Source of the DNA: Variovorax sp. PAMC 28711
Lineage (GTDB): Bacteria; Pseudomonadota; Gammaproteobacteria; Burkholderiales; Burkholderiaceae_C
Assembly (NCBI RefSeq): GCF_001577265.1
Contig: NZ_CP014517.1
Coordinates: 2,285,001 to 2,349,000 of the forward strand
Length of the DNA: 64,000 bases
Direction: 5' to 3'
Made by a program: the position numbers and the translations under genes. Below, one piece after another: positions 52,757-62,476 of the stretch. Below the pieces are notes generated by a model, which saw nothing but the letters and a program-made list of their open reading frames with translations, was not told the DNA's origin and searched no databases. Position 1 is the first letter of the stretch, and each line of letters starts with the position of its first letter.

Positions 52757-54604
52757 ATGGTCGAAATCATCGAAGACGGTCGCGTGCGCGCGACCGAAGA
52801 TGCCGTGCCAGCCGTCGAGGGCGCTGAAACACCGGGCACGCATGGAAGGCTGGCCGCGGCACTCGCCGCTTCAAGTGCACTGGTCGCCTGCGGTGGTGGT
52901 GGTGGCGGAGGCGGCAGCGGCCTCGGTCTGTTCGGCGCCCCGGGCGCCAACGGCACAGCAGCGGCCGGCAGCACCGACACGACCGTGCAGGCCGGCTCGC
53001 TCACAGCCATCAACAACACGGCGACGGCCAGCACCTATGTCTACACGCAGGCCAAGACGGATGCCGAGGCCGCGCGGTTCCTGCTGCAGGCGCAGTTTTC
53101 CGCATCCGACGCCGACATCGCGGCGGTCCGTGCCAAGGGCTATCTGCCGTGGCTCGGCGAGCAGATGGACATGGCGCCCACGCAGACAGGCTGGGACTGG
53201 CTCAACAGCAAGGCCGAGGGCACGGCGAGCGTGGACAGCATGATCTGGCAGCAGCTCATGAAGTCGACCGATGCGGTGCGCAAGCGCATGGCGCTGGTCT
53301 TCTCCGAGATCTTCGTGGTGTCGGCCAACGACATCGGCTCGAACTGGCCCGACCTCCTGATGGCCGGCTACTGGGACACGATGGTCGCGGGCGTCACCAC
53401 CAACTTCCGCAAGCTGATCGAAGACGTGACGCTGAACCCGGCGATGGGCTTCTACCTGAACACGCGCGGCAACCAGAAGGAAAACAACAACGGCCGCCAG
53501 CCTGACGAGAACTACGGGCGCGAAGTGATGCAGCTGATGACGCTCGGGTTGGTCCAGCTCAACCCGGATGGCACGACGAAGACCGGTGCCGACGGCGCCC
53601 CGATGGACAGCTACACACAGGACGACGTGACCAATATCGCGCGCGTCTTCACGGGCTACGACCTGGACATCAAGCAAGCCGAAAAGAATTCGGTCGCGCG
53701 ACCGGGCTACACCATCGAGTCCAGCGCCTGGACCCGGCGGCCGATGGTGCTCACGGCCAGCAACCACTCGACGCTCGCGAGCAATTTTCTCGGCGCCACG
53801 GTGCCCGCCAGCACGCCCGGCGCGCAGGCACTGAAGATTGCGCTGGACACGCTGGTCGCGCACCCCAACACGGCGCCCTTCATCTGCAAGCAGGTGATCC
53901 AGCGGCTGGTCACGAGCAACCCGAGCCCGGCCTACGTGGCGCGCGTGGCAGCGGTGTTCGTGGACAACGGCGCCGGCGTGCGCGGCGACATGAAGAGCGT
54001 GTTCGCCGCCGTGCTGCTCGACAACGAAGCGCGCAGCCCCGCGGGCCTGACCGACGCCAACTTCGGCCGGCTGCGCGAGCCGATGCTGCGCTTCGTGCAG
54101 TGGGGTCGCACTTTCGGCATCCAGTCGACGCTGGACACCTGGGGGATCGGCGCGCGGAGCGACGCCGGCAACAACGGCCTCGGGCAGAGCCCGCTGCGTT
54201 CGCCCTCGGTCTTCAATTTCTTCCGGCCCGGCTATGTGCCGCCGTCGACGGCGATGGCGGCCGCCCGGCTGGTGGCGCCCGAGTTCCAGCTGGTGAACGA
54301 AACCAGCGTCGGGGGCTACCTCAACTTCATGCAGAACATCCTGCAGAACGGCTTCAACAACAAGGATGTCGTGGCCACCTACACGGTGGAAAAAACGCTG
54401 GTGCTCGATCCGCCCGCGCTGGTGGCGCGCCTCAATCTCCTCATGACGGGCAACGAGCTGTCTGCCGCGACGGTGGCGCTGATCGTCGGCGCGCTGGTGC
54501 AGCCGGCCGTGACCGCCGGGAGCCCCGATGGTGTCAAGCTCAACCGCGTCACGGCCGCCGTGCTGCTGGTGCTGGCTTCGGCCGAATACCTCATCCAGAA
54601 ATAA
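52757..54604 (+). CDS. DUF1800 exported protein
   Basis: 615-aa DUF1800 protein of unknown biochemical function. After a short N-terminal extension there is a lipoprotein-type signal (LAAALAASSALVAC) followed by a glycine run (GGGGGGGGS). The DUF1800 core includes RFLLQAQFSASDADIAAVRAKG, NFRKLIEDVTLNPAMGFYLN, NYGREVMQLMTLGLVQLNPDG and FICKQVIQRLVTSNPSPAYVARV. It is followed after 10 bases by the DUF1501 gene, the usual partner. Preceded by a repeat-rich leader. Confidence 0.85.
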   Translation: MVEIIEDGRVRATEDAVPAVEGAETPGTHGRLAAALAASSALVACGGGGGGGGSGLGLFGAPGANGTAAAGSTDTTVQAGSLTAINNTATASTYVYTQAKTDAEAARFLLQAQFSASDADIAAVRAKGYLPWLGEQMDMAPTQTGWDWLNSKAEGTASVDSMIWQQLMKSTDAVRKRMALVFSEIFVVSANDIGSNWPDLLMAGYWDTMVAGVTTNFRKLIEDVTLNPAMGFYLNTRGNQKENNNGRQPDENYGREVMQLMTLGLVQLNPDGTTKTGADGAPMDSYTQDDVTNIARVFTGYDLDIKQAEKNSVARPGYTIESSAWTRRPMVLTASNHSTLASNFLGATVPASTPGAQALKIALDTLVAHPNTAPFICKQVIQRLVTSNPSPAYVARVAAVFVDNGAGVRGDMKSVFAAVLLDNEARSPAGLTDANFGRLREPMLRFVQWGRTFGIQSTLDTWGIGARSDAGNNGLGQSPLRSPSVFNFFRPGYVPPSTAMAAARLVAPEFQLVNETSVGGYLNFMQNILQNGFNNKDVVATYTVEKTLVLDPPALVARLNLLMTGNELSAATVALIVGALVQPAVTAGSPDGVKLNRVTAAVLLVLASAEYLIQK

Positions 54605-54614
54605 GGCGGCCACC

Positions 54615-56084
54615 ATGTACCTCATCGATCCCGCCGCGCACACCCGCCGCGCTTTCCTGCGCCGCTCCGGCCAGCTTGCGATGGCCGGCACCGCCTTGCC
54701 CTTCGCGCTCAATCTCGCGGCGATGGGCGAAGCCGCCGCGCAGGGCGCCACCGACTACAAGGCGCTGGTCTGCGTGTTTCTCTATGGCGGTTGCGACTAT
54801 GCCAACACCGTGGTCACGTACGACGACCCGAGCTACACCGCCTACAGCACGATCCGCGGCGGCTCGGGCACCGGCGGCATCGCGCTGCCCAAGGCCGCGC
54901 TGCTGCCGCTGCTGAACGGCCCGGTCCGCTCTGATGGGCGCCAATACGCCCTGGCGCCCGGCATGCAGGGGCTGGCCGACCTCTACAACAACGAAGGCAG
55001 CCTCGCGGTGCAACTGAACGTCGGCCCGCTGGTGGTGCCGCTCACGCGGGCCCAGTTCAACAACGGCAACAGGAAGTTGTACCCGGTGCCGCCGAAACTG
55101 TTCTCGCACAACGACCAGCAGTCGACCTGGCAGTCGTCGTCGCCCGAAGGCTCGACGGTCGGCTGGGGCGGCAACATCGGCGACATCGTGCTCGACCAGA
55201 AGCAGAACACCAATTCGCTCTTCACCTGCATCTCGGTGTCAGGCAACGCGGTGTTCCTGTCGGGCGACTCGGCGCTGCAATACCAGGTGAGCACGAACGG
55301 CGCGGTCAAGATCGGCAGCGCGAACGGCAATGTCTACGGCTCGTCCACGGTCAAGTCGGCCATGGCGACGCTGATCCAGCAGGCACGCACGCACAACCTG
55401 GAGAACGAATACAACCGCGTCACTGCGCGCGCCATCGACGCCGAGGTCAAGGTGACCAGCGCGATCGGCGACGACAGCGCGGCGAGCCCCGCGTTTCCCG
55501 CCAACACGTTCCCCAACACCAACCTGGGTCGCCAGCTCGCGATGGTCGCGCGGCTGATCCGCGGCCGCAGCACGCTCGGCGCCAAACGCCAGGTGTTCTT
55601 CGTGTCGATGGGCGGCTTCGACCTGCACGACAACCTGCTGTCGAACCAACTGCAGCTGCTCACCCAACTGAGCGACGCGATGACGGCCTTCCACAAGCAG
55701 ATGGGCGTGCAGGGCCAGGCCAACAACGTGACCACGTTCACCGCGTCCGACTTCGGTCGCACGCTGGCTTCCAACGGCGATGGCGCCGACCACGGCTGGG
55801 GCAACCACCACTTCGTGCTGGGCGGCGCGGTCAAGGGCAAGAACCTCTACGGCACGCCGCCCGTGGTCAGCATCGAGAACGATTCCAAGAAGGTCGGCTA
55901 CGAAGGCCATGTCGGCCAGGGTCGGCTCATCCCGACCACCTCGGTCGACCAGTACGCCGCCACGCTCGCCACTTGGTTCGGCGTGCCCGCGGTCGACCTG
56001 CCGAGCATCCTGCCGAACCTGAAGAATTTCGGCACGCCCACCAACGGCATCGATTACCCGAAGAACGTCGGCTTCATGGCCTGA
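54615..56084 (+). CDS. DUF1501 Tat-exported protein
   Basis: 489-aa DUF1501 protein, of the sulfatase-like/alkaline-phosphatase-like superfamily. A twin-arginine signal is clear (TRRAFLRRSGQLAMAGTALP), so it is exported folded. Family features are VFLYGGCDYANTVVTYDD, RQVFFVSMGGFDLHDNLLS and TASDFGRTLASNGDGADHGW GNHHFVLGG (spaces mine). Substrate unknown. Co-transcribed with the DUF1800 gene. The last 11 bases overlap the convergent IclR-type gene. Confidence 0.88.
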   Translation: MYLIDPAAHTRRAFLRRSGQLAMAGTALPFALNLAAMGEAAAQGATDYKALVCVFLYGGCDYANTVVTYDDPSYTAYSTIRGGSGTGGIALPKAALLPLLNGPVRSDGRQYALAPGMQGLADLYNNEGSLAVQLNVGPLVVPLTRAQFNNGNRKLYPVPPKLFSHNDQQSTWQSSSPEGSTVGWGGNIGDIVLDQKQNTNSLFTCISVSGNAVFLSGDSALQYQVSTNGAVKIGSANGNVYGSSTVKSAMATLIQQARTHNLENEYNRVTARAIDAEVKVTSAIGDDSAASPAFPANTFPNTNLGRQLAMVARLIRGRSTLGAKRQVFFVSMGGFDLHDNLLSNQLQLLTQLSDAMTAFHKQMGVQGQANNVTTFTASDFGRTLASNGDGADHGWGNHHFVLGGAVKGKNLYGTPPVVSIENDSKKVGYEGHVGQGRLIPTTSVDQYAATLATWFGVPAVDLPSILPNLKNFGTPTNGIDYPKNVGFMA

Positions 56085-56877
56085 CGCCGAGCTGCTGCGA
56101 CACCGCGTTGGCGCAGCCTTTGAGCGCCTTGGCGATCTCGCCGTGCCACGCGGTGCTGAAGATGCCGGCCGGGCCGATGGCGATCAGCGCGAGCACGATC
56201 GCGCCGGTGTGGTCGAACACCGGCGCCGACATCGCGTGGATGCCCGGGATGATCTCGCCTTCGGAGCGGCTCAGGCCGTGCGCGCGCACCTCCGCGAGCT
56301 GCGCTTCGAACGCCTTCCAGCTCGGCAGCGGTGGCGCATCGGGCATGCCGGCGGCAGGCCGCGCGCTGCGGCGGCGCTCGGCCTCCAGCAAGGCCTGCAC
56401 CTTGCCCGCTTCGAGGTAGGCGCCGAAGAGCCGGCCCGATGCGGTGCTTGTCAGTGAAAACACCGTGCCGTGGCGCAGGTTCACGTGCACCGCCGACGGC
56501 GACTCCGCGATGCGCACGATGGTCGCGCCGCGATCGCCCCACACCGCCATCGCGATGGTGTGGCCCAAGCGCTGCGCGAGGTCGGCGATCAGCGGCGTCG
56601 CGATGTGCACCGGGTCGGCTTGCTGCAGGCTGATCAACCCCAGCTGCAGCGCGAGCGGGCCGAGCCGGTAGTGGCCGCTGGCCGCGTCCTGTTCGATCAA
56701 GCCCAACCGGCCGAAGCTCACCATGTAGGGGTGCGCCTTGGCCGGCGTCATGTCGGCTTCGCGCGCCAGGTCTTTCAGCGCCATGGGGCGGCCGGCATGC
56801 ACCAGCGCGCGCAGCAGTTCGCCGCCGACCTCGATGCTCTGGATGCCGCGCTGCGCGCGTTCGGTGCCGGTAGCCAT
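56074..56877 (-). CDS. IclR-family regulator of homogentisate genes
   Basis: 267-aa IclR-type regulator. The N-terminal winged helix (GIQSIEVGGELLRALVHAG, LKDLAREADMTPAKAHPYM) is followed by the effector domain (about 95-260; GDRGATIVRIAESPSAVHVN, GEIIPGIHAMSAPVFDHTGAIV). It is divergent from hmgA, so it is probably an HmgR-type repressor responding to homogentisate (inference from context). The 94-base spacer has an inverted repeat that may be its operator. Its end overlaps the DUF1501 gene by 11 bases. Confidence 0.88.
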   Translation of the reverse strand: MATGTERAQRGIQSIEVGGELLRALVHAGRPMALKDLAREADMTPAKAHPYMVSFGRLGLIEQDAASGHYRLGPLALQLGLISLQQADPVHIATPLIADLAQRLGHTIAMAVWGDRGATIVRIAESPSAVHVNLRHGTVFSLTSTASGRLFGAYLEAGKVQALLEAERRRSARPAAGMPDAPPLPSWKAFEAQLAEVRAHGLSRSEGEIIPGIHAMSAPVFDHTGAIVLALIAIGPAGIFSTAWHGEIAKALKGCANAVSQQLGVRP

Positions 56878-56893
56878 GTGCGTTCTTGTATTC

Positions 56894-56915
56894 GTCTAAA
56901 GAGAATGAATTAGAC
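56894..56915. promoter_or_regulatory. Candidate IclR operator before hmgA
   Basis: Inverted repeat GTCTAA / TTAGAC separated by AGAGAATGAA, in an A/T-rich stretch of the divergent spacer. It lies 16 bases beyond the regulator start and 56 before hmgA. Confidence 0.45.
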
Positions 56916-56971
56916 AATAGCAGATGAAGGCATTACCATCCAGCTCTGTTTTCCCGTGGAGACAAGCCACC

Positions 56972-58279
56972 ATGACCCCGAATTACCAGAGCGGTTTCGG
57001 CAACGAACACGCCACCGAAGCCGTCGCCGGCGCCCTGCCGCAAGGCCGCAACAGCCCGCAGCGCGCGCCTTTCGATCTCTACCCCGAACTGATCTCGGGC
57101 ACCGCCTTCACCGCGCCGCGCCACGAGAACCGCCGTACCTGGATGTACCGCCGTCAGCCGTCGGTGGTGTCGGGCCGCTACCAGCCGTATGCGCAGGCGC
57201 AGTGGACCAGCGGCGCCGATCGCGCCATCGCGCTGCCCCCCGAGCCGATGCGCTGGAACCCGATGCCGCTCGACCACGTCGATGCCGACTTCGTCGACGG
57301 CATGCACACGCTGGCGGCCAACGGCGATGTCGAATCGCAGGTCGGCATCGGCTCGCTGATGTACCTGGCCAACCGCTCGATGGAACGCCGCGCCTTCGTC
57401 AATGCCGACGGCGAAATGCTGCTCGTGCCGCAGCAGGGCCGCCTCGTCATCACGACCGAGATGGGCGTGCTCGAGGTCAAGCCCGGCGAGATCGCGGTGC
57501 TGCCGCGCGGCGTGGTGTTCAAGGTCGCGCTGCCCGATTCGGAAGCCGGTGCGGGCGCATCGCGCGGCTACGTCTGCGAGAACTACGGCGCGCAATTCCG
57601 CTTGCCCGAGCTCGGCCCGATCGGCTCGAACGGCCTGGCGAACTCGCGTGATTTCATGGCACCGGTCGCCGCATACGAAGAGGCGCCCGCCGAGTACGAG
57701 CTCATCAAGAAATCGGGCGGCCACTTCTGGCGCGCGCCGACCAAGCACTCGCCCTTCAACGTCGTCGCGTGGCACGGCAACCTCGCGCCGGTGAAGTACG
57801 ACACGGCGAACTTCATGACCATCGGTTCGATCAGCTTCGATCATCCGGACCCGTCGATCTTCACCGTGCTCACTTCGCCGAGCGACACGCCCGGCACGGC
57901 CAACTGCGACTTCGTGATCTTCCCGCCGCGCTGGCTGGTGATGGAAGACACCTTCCGTCCACCCTGGTACCACCGCAACCTCATGAGCGAGTTCATGGGG
58001 CTCGTGCACGGCCAGTACGACGCCAAGCCCGGCGGCTTCAAGCCCGGCGGCGCGAGCCTGCACAACATGATGGTGCCGCACGGCCCCGACGAAGAGGCGT
58101 TCGACAAGGCCAGCCACGCCGACCTGAAACCGCAGAAGCTCGACCACACGCTGGCCTTCATGTTCGAGAGCCGCTACCGTTTCATCCCGAGCGGCTGGGC
58201 GATGCAAAGCCCCGCGCTCGACCCCAACTACGCCGACTGCTGGGCGGGCCTGCCCGATCAATTCAAAACAACGCCTTGA
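56972..58279 (+). CDS. hmgA: Homogentisate 1,2-dioxygenase
   Basis: 435-aa iron enzyme opening the ring of homogentisate to maleylacetoacetate in tyrosine and phenylalanine breakdown. Diagnostic stretches are [39 protein letters not shown] (with a metal His) and [16 protein letters not shown]. The start I use gives [10 protein letters not shown]; a longer reading adds 16 residues. GTGGAG lies upstream with 12-base spacing. It is followed by a Bug binding protein and fumarylacetoacetase. Confidence 0.95.
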   Translation: MTPNYQSGFGNEHATEAVAGALPQGRNSPQRAPFDLYPELISGTAFTAPRHENRRTWMYRRQPSVVSGRYQPYAQAQWTSGADRAIALPPEPMRWNPMPLDHVDADFVDGMHTLAANGDVESQVGIGSLMYLANRSMERRAFVNADGEMLLVPQQGRLVITTEMGVLEVKPGEIAVLPRGVVFKVALPDSEAGAGASRGYVCENYGAQFRLPELGPIGSNGLANSRDFMAPVAAYEEAPAEYELIKKSGGHFWRAPTKHSPFNVVAWHGNLAPVKYDTANFMTIGSISFDHPDPSIFTVLTSPSDTPGTANCDFVIFPPRWLVMEDTFRPPWYHRNLMSEFMGLVHGQYDAKPGGFKPGGASLHNMMVPHGPDEEAFDKASHADLKPQKLDHTLAFMFESRYRFIPSGWAMQSPALDPNYADCWAGLPDQFKTTP

Positions 58280-58292
58280 AGGGACATCACCC

Positions 58293-59255
58293 ATGAAAGC
58301 ATTCACCGCTCTCCTGCTCGCACTGCCACTCGCACTGTCGAGCGCCGCGCACGCCGCCGACTATCCGGCCAAGCCGATCCGTTTCGTCGTGCCCTACACC
58401 GCGGGCGGCACCACCGACCTCGTCGCGCGGACCGTCGGCCAGAAGGTGTCCGAGAAGCTCGGTCAGCCCGTGGTCATCGACAACCGCGGCGGCGCGGGCG
58501 GCAACATCGGCATGGACGCGGTGGCCAAGGCCGCGCCCGATGGCTACACGATCGGCTTCGGCGCCATTTCGACCAACGCGCTCAACCCGCACATCTACAA
58601 GTCGATGGCCTTCGATCCGCGCAAGGATTTCACCGCGATCAGTTTGCTCGGAACCTCGACCATCGTGCTCGAAGTGCCAGCCGCATCGCCGATCAAGAGC
58701 GTGAGCGATCTGGTCGCTGCAGCGAAGAAGAGTCCTGGTCTGCCTTACGCCACTGCCGGTGCTGGCACCTCGATGAACCTGGCCGGCGTGATGTTCGCGC
58801 AGACCACCGGCACCGAACTGACGCACGTCGCCTACAAAGGCAGCGGTCCGCTCATCAACGACCTGCTCGGCAACACGGTAGGCGTCGCCTTCGACAACCT
58901 GCCCGCCTCGCTGCCGCAGATCCAGGCCGGCAAGCTGCGCGCGCTGGCGGTGGCCGGGCCGTCGCGCTCGCCCTCTTTGCCTGACGTGCCGACGATGGCC
59001 GAGGCCGGCCTGAAAGGTTACGCGCTCGACCCGTGGTTCGGCGTCTATGGCCCCGCCAACCTGCCGGCACCGATCGTCAAGGCGCTGAACCAGGCCTTCG
59101 TCGAAGCGCTCGCGTTGCCCGAGGTGAAGGACAAGCTGGTGCAGGCCGGCTTCTCGCCGCGCGGCTCGTCGGCCGACGAACTGACGAAGCTCACCCAATC
59201 CGAATACCAGCGCCTTGGCGATGTCGCCAAAAAGGCCGGCATGTCGGCCGATTGA
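58293..59255 (+). CDS. Bug/TctC periplasmic binding protein (homogentisate locus)
   Basis: 320-aa periplasmic solute-binding protein of the Bug (TctC) family. Signal peptide LPLALSSAAHA, then YPAKPIRFVVPYTAGGTTD, typical of the family. GAGTSMNLAGVMFAQTTG and VAYKGSGPLINDLLGN line the ligand pocket in known members. No TctA/TctB membrane genes are present. It lies between hmgA and fumarylacetoacetase with GAAGGGA before its ATG, so it may bind an aromatic or dicarboxylic acid related to that pathway (inference). Confidence 0.88.
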   Translation: MKAFTALLLALPLALSSAAHAADYPAKPIRFVVPYTAGGTTDLVARTVGQKVSEKLGQPVVIDNRGGAGGNIGMDAVAKAAPDGYTIGFGAISTNALNPHIYKSMAFDPRKDFTAISLLGTSTIVLEVPAASPIKSVSDLVAAAKKSPGLPYATAGAGTSMNLAGVMFAQTTGTELTHVAYKGSGPLINDLLGNTVGVAFDNLPASLPQIQAGKLRALAVAGPSRSPSLPDVPTMAEAGLKGYALDPWFGVYGPANLPAPIVKALNQAFVEALALPEVKDKLVQAGFSPRGSSADELTKLTQSEYQRLGDVAKKAGMSAD

Positions 59256-59265
59256 AAGCACGCCC

Positions 59266-60543
59266 ATGAACATCCTCGACACCACCCACGACACCCAGCT
59301 GCGCAGCTGGGTCGACTCCGCCAACGTGGCGGATTGCGACTTCCCGATCCAGAACCTGCCCTTCGGGCGCTTCCGGCCGGCTGACACCGAGGAGCCGTTT
59401 CGCATCGGCGTCGCGATCGGCGACCAGGTGCTGGACCTCGACGCGGCCAAGCTGGTCGACCACGCCGACATGAACCGCCTGATGGCCGCGACGCCCGAAG
59501 AGCGTGCCGCCTTGCGCAAGGCCTTGTCCGAAGGTCTCGCGGAAGGCAGTACCAAGAAGGGCGACTGGGAGCTCGCGTTGTATGCGCAATCGTCCGTCGA
59601 GCTGACGGTGCCGTGCCGCATCCACGACTACACCGATTTCTACACCGGCATCCACCACGCGACCACGGTCGGCAAGCTCTTTCGCCCCGACCAGCCGCTC
59701 ATGCCCAACTACAAGTGGGTGCCCATCGGCTACCACGGCCGCGCCTCGTCGATCGGCGTGAGCGGGCAGGTCTTCAAGCGGCCGAAGGGTCAGACGCGCG
59801 CGCCCGATGCGGTCGAGCCGAGCTTCGGCCCGTCGAAGCGGCTCGACTACGAACTCGAGCTCGGCTTTCTCATCGGCCGGGGCAACGCGCTCGGCGAACC
59901 CATCGTCATCGGCGACGCGGAGCGCCACCTGTTCGGCGTGACGCTGCTCAACGACTGGTCGGCGCGCGATCTGCAAGCCTGGGAATACCAGCCGCTCGGC
60001 CCGTTCCTCGCGAAGAACTTCGCCACCACGCTGTCGCCCTGGATCGTCACGATGGAGGCGCTCGCGCCGTTCCGCGCGAAGTTCGAGCGCCCTGCGACCG
60101 ACCCGCAGCCGATGGCGTACCTCGACGATGCATCGAACCGCGCCGCCGGTGCGCTCGACATCACGCTCGAGGTCTGGCTGCAGACCGCGCAGATGCGCGA
60201 CGCCGGCGCGCCCGCCGTGCGCCTCACGCGCGGCAATACCACGCAAGCCGCGTACTGGACAGCGGCGCAACTGGTCACGCACCACACGGTGAACGGCTGC
60301 AACCTGCAGCCCGGCGACCTGCTGGGGTCGGGCACGTTGTCGGGCCCCACGCCCGAGCAGGCCGGCTCGCTGCTCGAACTCACGCAAGGCGGCAAGCAGC
60401 CGATCACGCTGCCCAACGGCGAGCGCCGCACCTTCCTCGAAGACGGCGACACGCTCACGCTGCGCGGCTACTGCGAGCGCGCGGGCGCGACGCGCATCGG
60501 TCTGGGCGAAGTCAGCGGAACGGTCGTGGCCCCACGGGGTTGA
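59266..60543 (+). CDS. fahA: Fumarylacetoacetase
   Basis: 425-aa hydrolase splitting fumarylacetoacetate to fumarate and acetoacetate, the last step of homogentisate breakdown. The N-terminal SH3-like domain (about 1-120) is followed by the catalytic domain with DYTDFYTGIHHATTVGKLF (metal Asp and catalytic His), DYELELGFLIGRGN (metal Glu pair) and LLNDWSARDLQAWEYQPLG. The start gives MNILDTTHDTQ. No maleylacetoacetate isomerase gene is seen next to it. 10 bases after the Bug gene. Confidence 0.95.
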   Translation: MNILDTTHDTQLRSWVDSANVADCDFPIQNLPFGRFRPADTEEPFRIGVAIGDQVLDLDAAKLVDHADMNRLMAATPEERAALRKALSEGLAEGSTKKGDWELALYAQSSVELTVPCRIHDYTDFYTGIHHATTVGKLFRPDQPLMPNYKWVPIGYHGRASSIGVSGQVFKRPKGQTRAPDAVEPSFGPSKRLDYELELGFLIGRGNALGEPIVIGDAERHLFGVTLLNDWSARDLQAWEYQPLGPFLAKNFATTLSPWIVTMEALAPFRAKFERPATDPQPMAYLDDASNRAAGALDITLEVWLQTAQMRDAGAPAVRLTRGNTTQAAYWTAAQLVTHHTVNGCNLQPGDLLGSGTLSGPTPEQAGSLLELTQGGKQPITLPNGERRTFLEDGDTLTLRGYCERAGATRIGLGEVSGTVVAPRG

Positions 60544-60560
60544 GCGCCCGGGTCGGGCAC

Positions 60561-60950
60561 TCAACGCGGCGAGCAGACGGTGACCACCGCCTTGCACGGC
60601 TGCGTCGGCAGATGCGCGTCGCACTGACCGACAGCCGCCTGGGTCGCTGCGTCCGCCGTCAGCGCAGTGGCGGCGCCCCATTCGCCATAGTTACCGGTGG
60701 CGAGCGCGCCGCAGGAGCGGTTGAAATACGCGGTGACGGCGCAGGCACCCGGGCGGCGGGCGGCGCGATCGCATTGCGCGCGTGCTGCGGCTTCAGCGGC
60801 GGCACGTGACGGATGGTTGAAGGCGTAGCCCTGGGCGCCGTACACCGAGGCGATCGCGCCCCAACTCGGTGACTGCGCGGACTGTGCATGGGCAGGAAGG
60901 ACGACCATTGCCGACCACCAGCACAGGAGCGTCAGCGCGCCCGCCCGCAT
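60561..60950 (-). CDS. DUF4189 exported protein
   Basis: 129-aa exported protein with a DUF4189 domain. Signal peptide MRAGALTLLCWWSAMVVLPAHA; the mature part has WGAIASVYGAQGYAFNHPSR, a set of Cys residues (QCDRAARRPGACAV, RSCGALA, QCDAHLPTQPCK) that probably form disulfides, and a C-terminal VVTVCSPR. I use the ATG; a TTG two codons earlier would overlap the thioesterase stop as TTGA. Function unknown. Confidence 0.78.
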   Translation of the reverse strand: MRAGALTLLCWWSAMVVLPAHAQSAQSPSWGAIASVYGAQGYAFNHPSRAAAEAAARAQCDRAARRPGACAVTAYFNRSCGALATGNYGEWGAATALTADAATQAAVGQCDAHLPTQPCKAVVTVCSPR

Positions 60951-60952
60951 GG

Positions 60953-61405
60953 TCAAACTTCGGGGCTCGCCGCAGCGCGTGCGGCATCGAGATGTGCGCG
61001 GGCCCGCTCGGCCAGCGCCATTTCACCGGGCGTGCCCGGCGCGTAGGTGACGACCGGCATCGGCCGGCCATGCGAATCGACCGACACGAACACCACCAGG
61101 CATTCGGTCGTCTTCGTCATCTCGCCGCCCTTCATGTCGCCGCTGCGCACCTCGACCGAGATGTTCATGCTGGTCTTGCCGGTGTAGGCCAGGCGGGCTT
61201 CGACTTCGACCAGGTCGCCGATCATGATCGGATGGTGAAAGCGGATGCTGCCGATGAAGGCGGTCACGCAGTAGCGCTTGGCCCAGCGGGTCGCACACGC
61301 GTAGCCGGCCTCGTCGATCCACTTCATGACGGTGCCGCCGTGCACCTTGCCGCCGAAGTTGACGGTGTTGGGTTCGGCGAGGAATCGCAAGGTGATGGAG
61401 GACAT
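60953..61405 (-). CDS. Hotdog-fold acyl-CoA thioesterase
   Basis: 150-aa YciA/ACOT-type acyl-CoA thioesterase. The hotdog signature is NTVNFGGKVHGGTVMKWIDEA with GYACATRWAK after it, then GSIRFHHPIMIGDLVEVEARL and CLVVFVSVDSHGRPMPV. The C-terminal tail ERARAHLDAARAAA is helical. It is likely cytoplasmic and acts on short- or medium-chain acyl-CoA. The DUF4189 gene follows closely on the same strand. Confidence 0.88.
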   Translation of the reverse strand: MSSITLRFLAEPNTVNFGGKVHGGTVMKWIDEAGYACATRWAKRYCVTAFIGSIRFHHPIMIGDLVEVEARLAYTGKTSMNISVEVRSGDMKGGEMTKTTECLVVFVSVDSHGRPMPVVTYAPGTPGEMALAERARAHLDAARAAASPEV

Positions 61406-61495
61406 GAGGGTTTCCGATGAGCACGCGGGAGCAGCAGATTATTCCCCAGCGACTGCGCCTAGACTGCTGGTTTGTCCAACCTCAGCCTGTCCGCC

Positions 61496-62476
61496 ATGCA
61501 TCCTTCCAAGAGAGCTTTTGCCGTCGCCACCCTGGCCGTCCTCGCCGCGGCTTGTTCGCCTGCGGCGCTGGCGCAGAACGCACCGTGGCCGACCCGGCCG
61601 ATCCGCATCCTCGTCGGCTTCCCCGGCGGCTCGACGCCCGACATGGCGGCCCGCGCCATCGCCGAGCCGCTCGGCCATGCGCTCGGCCAGCCGGTCATCA
61701 TCGAGAACAAGCCGGGCGCCTCCGGCAACATCGCGACCGACCAGGTGGCCAAGTCCACCGACGACCACACGCTCGGCGTTGTGATCAACGGCAACCTCAC
61801 CTCCGCCAAGATGCTGTACCCGCGCCTCCCCTACGACCCGGGCAAGGACTTCAGCTACATCACGCTGATCGCGACCGCGCCGCTGGTGCTGGTGGCGCAA
61901 CCGTCGGCCCCTGACGGCGCGGCGTTCTTCGATGCGGCGCGCCAAGCCGGCGACCGCTGGAACTACGGTTCGGTCGGGACCGGCTCGGTCGGCCACCTGG
62001 GCATGGAACTGCTGAAGTCGAAGGTGCCGGGCTTCACGCCGGTGCATATCCCGTTCCAGGGCAATCCGCAAGCCGTCACCGCCATCATCGGCGGCCAGGT
62101 GCAGATGGCGCTGGTGCCGCCGGGCATCGCGCAGCCGCAGGCGAAGGGCGGCAAGCTCAAGGTGATTGGCCTCACCACCAGCGGGCGCAGCGTGCTGATG
62201 CCCGAGGCGGATTCGCTCGCAGCGGCCGGCGTGAAGGACTTCCAGCTCGAGGTGTGGACCGCGCTCATCGGCCCGGCCAGCTTGCCGAAGGCAGCGCAGG
62301 AGCGCCTCGCGATCGAGATGCCGAAGATCATGCAGAACGCCGACGTGCGCCGGCAGCTCTTCAACCAGGGGTGGCAGGCCGTGGGCACCTCGTCCGAGGG
62401 CCTGAAGACGCGGATCAAGCAGGAGAGCGCGACGATGGCCGACATCATCGCCAAGCGCGGCATCAAGATCGAATGA
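61496..62476 (+). CDS. Bug/TctC periplasmic binding protein, coupled to FAD oxidoreductase
   Basis: 326-aa solute-binding protein of the Bug family, a paralogue of the one at 58.3 kb. I start at the ATG (MHPSKRAFAVATLAVLAAAC), whose signal ends SPAALAQ; a TTG eight codons earlier is possible. Family landmarks are WPTRPIRILVGFPGGSTPDM and VHIPFQGNPQAVTAIIGGQV. The next gene starts in the ATGA overlapping its stop, so the ligand may feed that oxidoreductase (inference). No TctA/TctB genes are present. Confidence 0.86.
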   Translation: MHPSKRAFAVATLAVLAAACSPAALAQNAPWPTRPIRILVGFPGGSTPDMAARAIAEPLGHALGQPVIIENKPGASGNIATDQVAKSTDDHTLGVVINGNLTSAKMLYPRLPYDPGKDFSYITLIATAPLVLVAQPSAPDGAAFFDAARQAGDRWNYGSVGTGSVGHLGMELLKSKVPGFTPVHIPFQGNPQAVTAIIGGQVQMALVPPGIAQPQAKGGKLKVIGLTTSGRSVLMPEADSLAAAGVKDFQLEVWTALIGPASLPKAAQERLAIEMPKIMQNADVRRQLFNQGWQAVGTSSEGLKTRIKQESATMADIIAKRGIKIE

